Assembly (NCBI GenBank): GCA_945610215.1
Contig: CALYZR010000017.1
Coordinates: forward strand, 1 to 8,669
Direction of reading: 5' to 3'
DNA length: 8,669 nucleotides
From: an uncultured Clostridium sp.
GTDB taxonomy: Bacteria > Bacillota > Clostridia > TANB77 > CAG-508
Of the stretch, positions 1 through 6,318 are shown in pieces. The notes under the pieces are model-generated. The model searched no databases. It saw nothing but the letters and a program-made list of their open reading frames with translations, and was not told where the DNA came from. The translations under genes and the position numbers were made by a program. Numbering within the stretch: position 1 is the stretch's first letter; each line of letters starts with the position of its first letter.

Positions 1-97
1 AAAAAATGAAGGCATATTACTTGATGTGACTTCAACAGCAGGAACAAAAACAGATGAATTGGTTAAAGTTACAATAACAGGAAACTTAAATTATTAA
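1..97 (+). CDS. 3' end of an upstream gene, probable PilN-like T4P protein (partial)
   Basis: An open frame enters from the left edge (first full codon at base 2) and ends at TAA 95-97, giving 31 residues that finish VKVTITGNLNY. The alternating hydrophobic/polar end looks like a final beta strand. In T4P operons PilO is normally preceded by PilN, a bitopic inner-membrane protein whose periplasmic or extracytoplasmic domain pairs with PilO, so position and the strand-like C-terminus suggest PilN. The PilO start follows 16 bases after this stop, consistent with one operon. The fragment is too short for a family assignment from sequence alone; the PilN label rests on synteny. Confidence 0.5.
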   Translation, partial: KNEGILLDVTSTAGTKTDELVKVTITGNLNY

Positions 98-113
98 AAA
101 AGAGGAGTATATT

Positions 114-875
114 GTGAAAAAAATATTAATTTCAGCCATAATAATATTGTTAATTGGATTAGGATATACAATAGCTGTAAATGGTATTAGTATAGGAAAC
201 TTAAAACTAGAAAGTATAAAAGATATTAAAAATGCAAGTGCAGACCTAGATAATAAGTTTAATACTAGCAAAGAGCTTTCAGCACAAACTTATCCAAATT
301 CGATAGAAAAATTGGATAGTGTAGTTAAGGATTTAAAAATAGCTAAGCAACAATATGAAGCAAAAACAATGGGTGATCCAGAAGCTAAAGAGTCATTAGG
401 AGTAATACAAATTGAAAAATACAACATTGAATATTTGTGGACAATAATAGGAAATTATGCTACAAAAAATGGTGTAACACTTTCTTTAGATGTAAAATCT
501 ACTAATGCACAAGATGTTTATAATTTAAATTTTAATTTAACAGGAAAATATATAGGTATTACAGATTTTATATATAGCTTAGAAGATGATGATGAATTGA
601 AATTTGAAATTAAAGATTTTGCAATTTCATCAAATAAAATTATAAAAAACAATTCAACAACAACTAATATGACAACAGCATTAGATAATGACAAAAAAGA
701 TACAGGTGAAGCATCGACTGAAGAATCAACAGAGGATACAGCAAATAATACTCAAGATAATAATACAAATGCTACTACAACCACTAAAGAGAATGATACT
801 GAATCAAAAGGAGATGGAATTACATTATATGCTACATTTACAGTGGAAAATGTAGGAATAAATTTAAATGAGTAA
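114..875 (+). CDS. pilO: PilO-like type IV pilus alignment-complex protein with a Thr/Asn-rich insertion
   Basis: The 253-residue protein starts at GTG 114, six bases after an AGAGGAG site (101-107). It has a short basic start (MKK), one membrane segment at about residues 4-22, and then a probably helical, coiled-coil-like stretch (about 30-85) rich in Lys, Asp and Ala. A globular part (about 95-172) has the alternation expected of the PilO ferredoxin-like fold. This is the PilO layout: cytoplasmic tip, one helix in the membrane, coiled coil, small extracytoplasmic domain that pairs with PilN. Residues about 174-235 are almost entirely Thr, Asn, Asp, Glu, Ser and Lys. They separate the strand ELKFEIKDFAIS from a final strand beginning GITLYATFTVENVGI, so the low-complexity segment looks like a long loop inserted before the last strand. 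The next gene begins 13 bases downstream. The fold assignment is inference from architecture and neighbours; sequence identity in this family is always low. Confidence 0.72.
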   Translation: MKKILISAIIILLIGLGYTIAVNGISIGNLKLESIKDIKNASADLDNKFNTSKELSAQTYPNSIEKLDSVVKDLKIAKQQYEAKTMGDPEAKESLGVIQIEKYNIEYLWTIIGNYATKNGVTLSLDVKSTNAQDVYNLNFNLTGKYIGITDFIYSLEDDDELKFEIKDFAISSNKIIKNNSTTTNMTTALDNDKKDTGEASTEESTEDTANNTQDNNTNATTTTKENDTESKGDGITLYATFTVENVGINLNE

Positions 876-888
876 TTTGGAGGAAATA

Positions 889-1320
889 ATGGCAAAGACG
901 ATTTTAAAAGAAGTAATTATATTTTTACTACTATTAATAGTTATTGCACTTGTGCTAGGAGTATTATTTTATGATTATATACCAAATAACAAAATAGTAC
1001 CAACAGCATTAAAGCCATATGAATTATCAGAAGAAGTGCAAGAAGAATTAAATGAAACAATGAGTAGAAGTAGTGAAAATATAGTAAAAACATATTATAT
1101 AGATAGTTCTGATTTGAGCGTATATGCAAGTACAAAGGATTATAATAAAGGAAAAGTAAATCCATTTGAAGATTACACATCGCAACAAACAACTAATAGT
1201 ACAGTAACAAATAATAACAAAAATACAACAAGTGCTTCAAATAGCACAGAAAATCAAACATCAAATACAGTAAATAGAAACGAAGACTTTACAGGAGGAA
1301 AAGGTGGCAAAACAGAATAA
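889..1320 (+). CDS. small single-pass membrane protein of the T4P alignment complex (GKxNPF motif, Asn/Thr/Ser-rich tail)
   Basis: I chose ATG 889 (143 residues) because a perfect GGAGG lies at 879-883 with five-base spacing. An in-frame ATG at 868 overlaps the end of pilO and has only a weak AGGAA upstream; it would add seven residues. The protein has a short cytoplasmic start, one membrane helix at about residues 8-28, and an extracytoplasmic stretch with the motif GKVNPF at 88-93. An Asn/Thr/Ser/Gln-rich tail runs from about 98 to 132, and the end is Gly/Lys-rich (GGKGGK). The GKxNPF motif resembles the Gly-x-x-(Asp/Asn)-Pro-Phe signature found near the N-terminal part of PilP-like T4P proteins. 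Its place after PilO matches the pilN-pilO-pilP order. I cannot show a PilP beta domain, and the tail after the motif is low complexity, so this is at most a PilP-like stub. The exact role is unknown. Confidence 0.6.
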   Translation: MAKTILKEVIIFLLLLIVIALVLGVLFYDYIPNNKIVPTALKPYELSEEVQEELNETMSRSSENIVKTYYIDSSDLSVYASTKDYNKGKVNPFEDYTSQQTTNSTVTNNNKNTTSASNSTENQTSNTVNRNEDFTGGKGGKTE

Positions 1321-1327
1321 TGTTAAA

Positions 1328-1349
1328 AATTCTTTAAAAATAAAGAATT
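1328..1349 (+). promoter_or_regulatory. hairpin between the alignment genes and the pilin gene
   Basis: A perfect 9-base inverted repeat, AATTCTTTA / TAAAGAATT, is separated by a four-A loop and starts eight bases after the stop at 1320. Only one pair is G-C and no clean T-run follows (ATTAGTTTTAG), so it would be a weak terminator at best. It may be an attenuator or a transcript 5'/3' boundary that partly insulates the pilin gene. The remaining gap to 1404 is AT-only sequence in which promoter boxes cannot be told from background. Confidence 0.35.
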
Positions 1350-1419
1350 ATTAGTTTTAGGTAATATTTATATATATATAAATATATACAAATAAATAAA
1401 AAAAGGAGGGGAACAAAAG

Positions 1420-1656
1420 ATGAAAGGACAAAAAGGTATTACATTAGTTGCATTAGTTATAACAATAATCGTAATGTTAATATTAGTAGGTGTTTCTATA
1501 ACAGTTGCTATAAATGGAGGATTATTCACAAGTGCAAAATCAGGAGCAAATAACACAAAAGAAGCTGTAAACGCAGAAACAAACTTGTCTAGCGGAAAAG
1601 TAATTGTTAAAGAAGACGGTAACGATGTAGAACACAATGTTGAAGATTGGATGTAA
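1420..1656 (+). CDS. very small type IV pilin-like protein, probable fibre subunit
   Basis: The 78-residue protein starts at ATG 1420 behind GGAGGGG (1405-1411), one of the strongest ribosome binding sites in the window. The N-terminus is a class III signal: MKGQKG followed by ITLVALVITIIVMLILVG, so PilD-type cleavage would fall after Gly6 and leave a 72-residue mature protein. The hydrophobic segment (about 7-32) serves as membrane anchor before assembly and as packing helix in the fibre. Mature position +5 is Ala, not the usual Glu. The remaining about 45 residues are polar (NTKEAVNAE, then Ser/Gly/Lys-rich, ending in Trp-Met). There is no cysteine pair and too little chain for a normal pilin beta-sheet head. 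The GITL(V/I)ALVITIIV form is familiar from clostridial prepilin-like proteins. Hairpins on both sides and the strong binding site suggest high, separately tuned expression. Major-pilin status is inferred; it could be a minor pilin. Confidence 0.78.
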   Translation: MKGQKGITLVALVITIIVMLILVGVSITVAINGGLFTSAKSGANNTKEAVNAETNLSSGKVIVKEDGNDVEHNVEDWM

Positions 1657-1683
1657 TTAAATTCAATAAATAGCAAGCTTACA

Positions 1684-1710
1684 AGGCATATGCATTATAT
1701 GTATATGCCT
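1684..1710 (+). terminator. stem-loop after the pilin gene, no T-run (read-through or 3'-end stabiliser)
   Basis: An 11-base inverted repeat, AGGCATATGCA / TGTATATGCCT, encloses a five-base TTATA loop. All positions pair, with one G-U wobble. It begins 28 bases after the pilin stop and ends 32 bases before the next start. What follows is AAAATTCTATAAAGG, with no U-tract, so classic intrinsic termination is unlikely. A stable hairpin behind a highly expressed pilin would fit protection of the pilin mRNA 3' end or partial attenuation of the operon genes downstream; that role is inference. Confidence 0.55.
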
Positions 1711-1742
1711 AAAATTCTATAAAGGTAAAAGGAGAAATAATA

Positions 1743-2546
1743 TTGGAAGCAATAATATATATAACAATTTTTATAATAGGAACATTGTTTGGGAGCTTTT
1801 TTACGCTTGCAACATATAGAATACCATTAGGACAAGATATTACTCATAAAAGATCATATTGCCCAAATTGTAATCACAGATTAGAATTTTTGGATATGAT
1901 TCCAATATTTAGTTATATTTTTCTAGGTGGAAAATGCAGATATTGTAAACAAAAAATAAAAATAAGATATCTTCTTTTTGAAATCTTTTCTGGTATAACT
2001 TTTTTATTGTTTGCATTATCATTAAAATTAAATATATTTAATTTTGATAAAAATGTAGTTATATATTTAGTTTTTGGCTTATTATATATTTCAACTTTAT
2101 TTTTAATAGCTGGAATAGAAAATCAAAATCATACAATATCAAAATCAGTTTTATTATTTGGATTTATAGTAAATACAATATATATAACATATTTATATAT
2201 ATTTAATTTTGATATATATAAATATGTTATATACCTAGTAGTATTTTTAATAATTTTATTAATAGAAACTATAGTTTTGAGAAAAACAGGTAAACAAAAT
2301 TATACATTATCAATTTTGATGTTATGTTTTTATATGGTGTTAGCAACAAATGAAGAGGTTGTTATTTTATCTATTATTTTGACATTATTAATGATAGCAA
2401 TAACACAAATTATAATATCAAGCAAAGACAATAAAAGTGAAATAATAGCAAAAGAACAAAAACAAATACCAATTGGGACATATTTATGCATAAGCAATAT
2501 TATATTTTTAATACTACAAAACTTTACTATAGGAGTTAATATATGA
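1743..2546 (+). CDS. pilD: prepilin peptidase/N-methylase (PilD, A24 family) homologue lacking both catalytic Asp residues
   Basis: The 267-residue membrane protein starts at TTG 1743, eight bases after AAAAGGAG (1727-1734). This start fits because the family's N-terminal GxxxGSF...RxP motif appears at once as GTLFGSFFTLATYRIP. The cytosolic cysteine domain (the DiS_P_DiS or methylase domain) is well kept: CPNC at 40-43, IPIFSY at 53-58, CRYC at 65-68 and RYLLFE at 75-80. About seven further membrane segments follow, and the family's C-terminal IPxGxxL motif is at 242-248. The peptidase core is odd. Where the family has the first catalytic Asp (ID-x6-P), this protein reads GIENQNHTIS, giving Glu126 (or Gly124 in a shifted alignment). 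Where it has GxGD it reads GKQN, giving Asn186. In family proteases both Asp are required, so proteolytic activity is doubtful while methylase activity may persist. The stop overlaps the next start by four bases (ATGA). Confidence 0.82.
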   Translation: MEAIIYITIFIIGTLFGSFFTLATYRIPLGQDITHKRSYCPNCNHRLEFLDMIPIFSYIFLGGKCRYCKQKIKIRYLLFEIFSGITFLLFALSLKLNIFNFDKNVVIYLVFGLLYISTLFLIAGIENQNHTISKSVLLFGFIVNTIYITYLYIFNFDIYKYVIYLVVFLIILLIETIVLRKTGKQNYTLSILMLCFYMVLATNEEVVILSIILTLLMIAITQIIISSKDNKSEIIAKEQKQIPIGTYLCISNIIFLILQNFTIGVNI

Positions 2547-3469
2547 AAAATATTTTAAAAAATAATAGAGGAATAAGTGGTGCAGATGCATTATTAGCTG
2601 TTGCTTTAGTGATATTATTTTCTGGTATTATAACTACATTAGCATATAATATTTATATAACAAGCAACTCTTTAAAAAGGTCATCACAAGCATTAGAATA
2701 TATTACAAGTACTTTTGAATATATTGCAAATCAATATTATGATGATGTTACAGAAACAAATATAAATAGTTATATTAATGATACTCTAAATGAAAAAGTA
2801 TCAACAGAGGAATCAGAAAAAGCGCAATATATAGCAAATGTTACTATTACCAACTATAATGAAATGGAAGGAAATACTGATAAATTGGATTTAGTAAAAG
2901 AAATTACTATGTCGGTAACATATAATTTAGGAAACAAGAACCAAAAAATAGAAATGAAAACTGCAAAGACAAGAGAAAAACTAGAAGTTCCTAATAGGCC
3001 AGAATTAGATTTTATACAAATAACAGAAGGACAATACAAATATGCAATAAAGTATGTAAATGAAAATTGGAAAGTAACGTCTAAAAATGATGCAGATTGG
3101 TACAACTATGATAAAGGAATGTGGGCAACAGTTTTAATTACAAGTGAACCAAAGGCAATTGGAGATGCAGTGACTAACGCAGATGGAAGCATAAGATTAT
3201 GGATACCAAGATTTGAATACAACCCAAATTCTTCTGGTTATGAAGTAAACTTTTTATATAAAAATACAAATAAGCAAATAGTAAATGAAAATGGTACAAC
3301 AAAAATAATAGATCGAACATTAGAAAAAGTGCCAGAAACTTTTACAAACCAAGGGCAAGATTTAACAGGAGTTTGGATTATAAAAGAAAATTTAGATTCA
3401 GATCCTTATAAATTCTTTAATAAAAGTAATTACAAACTAGATGAAGAAAAATATAGTAAAATATGGTAA
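2543..3469 (+). CDS. minor pseudopilin with a large C-terminal domain (possible tip or adhesin subunit)
   Basis: The 308-residue protein starts at ATG 2543, seven bases after AGGAG (2531-2535). It overlaps the stop of the PilD homologue by ATGA, so translation is probably coupled. The N-terminus (MKNILKNNRG, then ISGADALLAVALVILFSGII) is a class III prepilin signal, with expected cleavage after Gly10. Mature position +5 is Asp (Asp15) in place of Glu. After the hydrophobic helix come a helical stretch with Tyr-rich patches (about 45-90), a beta-rich part (about 95-140) and a distinct C-terminal module (about 155-290) with Trp/Tyr-rich motifs such as WIPRFEYN (220-227) and LTGVWIIKENL (274-284). 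That module recalls a domain I know from clostridial surface and phage-associated proteins with (W)IPRFxY and ELTGxWxxKFE motifs. The resemblance is from memory, and the family function is unknown to me. A role as PilV-like minor or tip pilin fits the size and position. Confidence 0.68.
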   Translation: MKNILKNNRGISGADALLAVALVILFSGIITTLAYNIYITSNSLKRSSQALEYITSTFEYIANQYYDDVTETNINSYINDTLNEKVSTEESEKAQYIANVTITNYNEMEGNTDKLDLVKEITMSVTYNLGNKNQKIEMKTAKTREKLEVPNRPELDFIQITEGQYKYAIKYVNENWKVTSKNDADWYNYDKGMWATVLITSEPKAIGDAVTNADGSIRLWIPRFEYNPNSSGYEVNFLYKNTNKQIVNENGTTKIIDRTLEKVPETFTNQGQDLTGVWIIKENLDSDPYKFFNKSNYKLDEEKYSKIW

Positions 3470-3547
3470 TATCTCAAAAAGCATATAAAAAAATTAATAT
3501 ATATATTATAATAATATATATAATCATGCAAAAGAGGAGGAACTAAA
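3470..3547 (+). promoter_or_regulatory. AT-only intergenic spacer before pilB with possible promoter
   Basis: Bases 3493-3524 are entirely A/T and form an imperfect palindrome of about 12 pairs with a bulge. Two exact TATAAT boxes occur (3507-3512 and 3519-3524), but no TTGACA-like box lies 16-18 bases upstream of either. The GAGGAGG ribosome binding site at 3534-3540 is strong. This is the second-longest gap in the cluster and a plausible internal promoter for pilB-pilT-pilC, but in sequence this AT-rich TATAAT arises easily by chance. Confidence 0.25.
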
Positions 3548-5176
3548 ATGGATAGTAAAAAAAGAGGTCCAATAGGTATAGAACTAGTAAGAAGAGGACT
3601 AGTAAATGAAGAAGATATAAATAGAGCTTTAGAGTATCAAAGAGAAAATCCAAACAAAAAGATAATAGAAATAATAAATACACTTAGCTTATGTGATGAA
3701 TACTCTTTAATTCAAGCCTTAGGAGACATTTTAGACGAAAAAGCACTTATTCTAACTCAGAGTGATGTAAAAATAAATCCTTCTGACTATATATCAATAG
3801 ATGTAATAAAAAAGAATAAAGCTATTCCATTTGAAATAACAGGTAACAAAATAAAAGTATGTTTTGCAGACACTTTGGATAAAAAAGCAGTTGAAATTGT
3901 TAGACTAATTCTTTTAAATAAAGGATTGGTAATGGAAAAATATATTACATTTGAGAAAAATATAAATCAAATAATAGAAGCATTAGAAGGAACAGCTACA
4001 GATAATATAAACTCAAATGCAGATACAACAGGTCTAGTTGACAGCATAATAAAAACAGCGATAAAGAAAAGAGCAAGTGATATCCATATTGAGCCATTAG
4101 ATGACCAAGTAAGAGTAAGATATAGAATAGATGGAGAATTGGTAAATGCTGTAAAAATTCCGAAAGAAAAACAATCACAAATAATAGGAAGATTAAAAGC
4201 AATATCAAATATGTATCAGGAAAAACAAGAATCTCAAGATGGTAGAATTATAATGTATCCAGACTACAATATTCGTGTTTCTTCACAAAAGAATATTTAT
4301 GGAGAAAAATTTGTTTTAAGGTTATTAAAAAAGAATATGAATATTAGAGAACTTTCAGAGTTGGGATTTCCTGGTGATGAAAAATTTATTAAATCTAGCT
4401 TTAATAAAAGAAATAGTATAACTATAGTTGCGGCACCTACAGGTGAAGGAAAAACGACAACCTTATACAGTATAATAAATTATTTAGATAAGCCACAAAT
4501 TAATATAACAACAATAGAAGACCCAGTTGAAATTCGTATTGCAGGATTAAATCAAATAGAAATAAATGAAAAATTAACATTTTCTGATTCTTTAAGAACA
4601 GTGTTAAGACAAGACCCAGACATAATATTAGTTGGAGAAATTAGAGATAGAGAAACAGCAGAAATAGCAGTACAAGCTGGACAAACAGGACACTATGTCT
4701 TATCAACAATCCATACCATAGATAGTATAGAGGTAATAACAAGATTAAGGAAAATGGGTGTATCAAACTATGATATTTCTAGCACAGTTGGTACATCAGT
4801 ATCACAAAGACTTGTAAGAAAAGTATGTAAAAAATGTGCAAGGAAAAGAGAATTCAATGACAGAGAGAAAGAAATAATAAAAAAAATCGGAGAAAAATAT
4901 AACGTTGAATTTGATCTAACAAATAAATATACTTATGATCCTGTCGGATGTAAAGAATGTAATAATAGTGGATATTATGACAGAATAGGAATATTTGAAG
5001 TTCTATCACTAGATGATAATATAAAAGAATTAATAGTAAATGGAGCATCTAGTATTGAAATAAGAAAAGAAGCATTAAAAGGAAACTTTAAACCATTAGT
5101 AGTTGATGGAATTAAAAAAGTAATAGATGGAATAACAACACTAGATGAACTTGATAAAAAAATTATATTATACTAG
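3548..5176 (+). CDS. pilB: PilB-type type IV pilus assembly ATPase
   Basis: The 542-residue protein starts at ATG 3548, seven bases after GAGGAGG. It is a secretion ATPase of the GspE/PilB family, the cytoplasmic hexamer that powers pilin polymerisation through the platform protein PilC. Residues about 5-145 form the N-terminal MshEN/T2SSE_N-like region (IGIELVRRGLV, then the second subdomain around AIPFEITGNKIKVCF). The core has ASDIHIEP at 176-183, the arginine-finger region RVRYRIDG at 189-196, Walker A APTGEGKTTT at 296-305, the Asp box TTIEDPVE at 321-328, Walker B IILVGEIRD at 359-367 and the His box TGHYVLSTIHT at 380-390. A PilB-type zinc tetracysteine follows (C427, C430, C468, C471), leading into GIFEVLSLDD. 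The length is normal for PilB. Walker A begins with Ala instead of Gly, which the general P-loop pattern allows. All catalytic motifs look intact, so this should be an active extension motor. The PilT-like gene starts 13 bases after its stop. Confidence 0.97.
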   Translation: MDSKKRGPIGIELVRRGLVNEEDINRALEYQRENPNKKIIEIINTLSLCDEYSLIQALGDILDEKALILTQSDVKINPSDYISIDVIKKNKAIPFEITGNKIKVCFADTLDKKAVEIVRLILLNKGLVMEKYITFEKNINQIIEALEGTATDNINSNADTTGLVDSIIKTAIKKRASDIHIEPLDDQVRVRYRIDGELVNAVKIPKEKQSQIIGRLKAISNMYQEKQESQDGRIIMYPDYNIRVSSQKNIYGEKFVLRLLKKNMNIRELSELGFPGDEKFIKSSFNKRNSITIVAAPTGEGKTTTLYSIINYLDKPQINITTIEDPVEIRIAGLNQIEINEKLTFSDSLRTVLRQDPDIILVGEIRDRETAEIAVQAGQTGHYVLSTIHTIDSIEVITRLRKMGVSNYDISSTVGTSVSQRLVRKVCKKCARKREFNDREKEIIKKIGEKYNVEFDLTNKYTYDPVGCKECNNSGYYDRIGIFEVLSLDDNIKELIVNGASSIEIRKEALKGNFKPLVVDGIKKVIDGITTLDELDKKIILY

Positions 5177-5189
5177 GGGGAAAACGAAA

Positions 5190-6300
5190 ATGTTAAACAT
5201 GAATAAAGTTTTAGATGAAGCAATAGAAAAAGATGCATCAGACGTACATTTGATTTTTGGATTAAAACCTATACTTAGGGTAGCTAGAGAGTTACAAGAA
5301 AGCGAAATAGCAGATGTATTAGGAGAAGATGAATTATATGAAGCATATGACTATTTTGTAAGAGGTAATATAGATAAAGATGAGATATATCAAGAAACAA
5401 AGAGGCTTGATACATCATTTGAATATGGTACTATTAGATTAAGGGTGAACATATCATCAGCAGACGATAAGCCAATATTCACATTAAGAATTATAAAAAA
5501 TACATTACCAAAATTTGAAGAATTAGGAGTTCCAGATATTGTTAGAAGAATGACACTTCAACCACAAGGATTAATTTTAGTAACAGGAAAAACAAATTCA
5601 CGGAAAAACAACAACATTAAATGCTTTAATAAATGAAATAAATGAAAAAGAAAATAAAAAAATATTAACACTAGAAAAACCAGTTGAGTTTAAGCATCAA
5701 TGTAAAAAATCTGTAATTGTACAAAAAGAAGTTGGTAGAGGTGGAGATGTTCCTAATTTTAGAGATGGCGTAAAAAATTCATTAAGAGAAGACTGTGATA
5801 TATTAGTAATTGGAGAGATTAGAGATAGAGAAACAATGGAAGCTGCAATAGATATGGCAGAATCAGGACATTTAGTAATAGGAACATTACATACAAAATC
5901 ATGTGCAGAAACAATAGATAGAATGATAAACTTCTACGAAGTAAGAGATCAAGCAAGTATAAAGTATTTAATGTCAGCACTATTAAAATTGGTAGTATCA
6001 CAAAGATTATTAAAGGGCACAGATGGAAAATTAGTATTACTACCAGAAGTAATGGTTGTAGATAATATTGTTGCAGGATGTATAAGAAAAGAAAAATTTA
6101 GTGTATCTGAATTAGAAGACGCAATTCAATCTAATATAGATAAAGGAAGTATAAGTTTAATCAATTCTATTGCGCAATTATTTGTAGATGATAAAATAAC
6201 ATTGCAACAAGCAAAATCTCAAATAGAAGAAAAAAATATAGAAGTTTTAAACAGAACAATAATGCAAATGAAAATAAAAAGAGGACAAACTCAAAACTAA
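5190..6300 (+). pseudogene. pilT: PilT-type ATPase gene interrupted by a +1 frameshift in Walker A
   Basis: ATG 5190 lies nine bases after AGGGGG (5175-5180). It opens a frame that ends early at TGA 5634-5636, after 148 residues. Skipping C5601 turns TNSRKNNN into TNSGKTTT, restores Walker A (GKTNSGKT, 133-140), and gives one continuous 369-residue protein ending at TAA 6298-6300, a normal PilT length. Visible motifs in the joined protein are ASDVHLIFG (16-24), RLRVNIS (83-89), ELGVP (111-115), the Asp box EKPVE (162-166, with Lys for the usual Asp), LRED (198-201), Walker B ILVIGEIRD (204-212), the His box SGHLVIGTLHT (225-235) and VVSQRL (268-273). There is no tetracysteine, which fits PilT rather than PilB. 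PilT ATPases power retraction and twitching. As written, the first product stops inside the nucleotide site and the second part lacks Walker A, so neither would work. The good conservation of the whole downstream frame argues for a sequencing or assembly error or a very recent mutation. Confidence 0.88.
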
Positions 6301-6318
6301 AAGAATGGAGGACTCTAA

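Noticed and set aside
868..888. Upstream ATG start for the small membrane protein
   Set aside because: The ATG at 889 has a perfect GGAGG at five-base spacing; the 868 start has only a weak site and adds seven charged residues in front of the membrane helix.
3507..3524. Two exact TATAAT boxes before pilB as a firm promoter
   Set aside because: No matching -35 element is present and the stretch is pure A/T, where such boxes arise by chance; kept only as a low-confidence spacer feature.
4433..4462. Walker A of PilB starting with Ala instead of Gly as a sign of an inactive motor
   Set aside because: The general P-loop pattern accepts Ala or Gly at the first position, and the GKT core, Asp box, Walker B and His box are all intact.
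5145..5189. Earlier start for the PilT-like gene inside pilB
   Set aside because: It would overlap the end of pilB by over 30 bases and lacks a binding site; ATG 5190 has AGGGGG upstream and starts at the usual PilT N-terminus.
5595..5612. Programmed +1 frameshifting to express the PilT-like ATPase
   Set aside because: A peptidyl-tRNA on TCA would have to re-pair with CAC, which is a poor slip. A shift at the nearby A-run would lose the essential Gly of Walker A. A simple extra base explains the data better.
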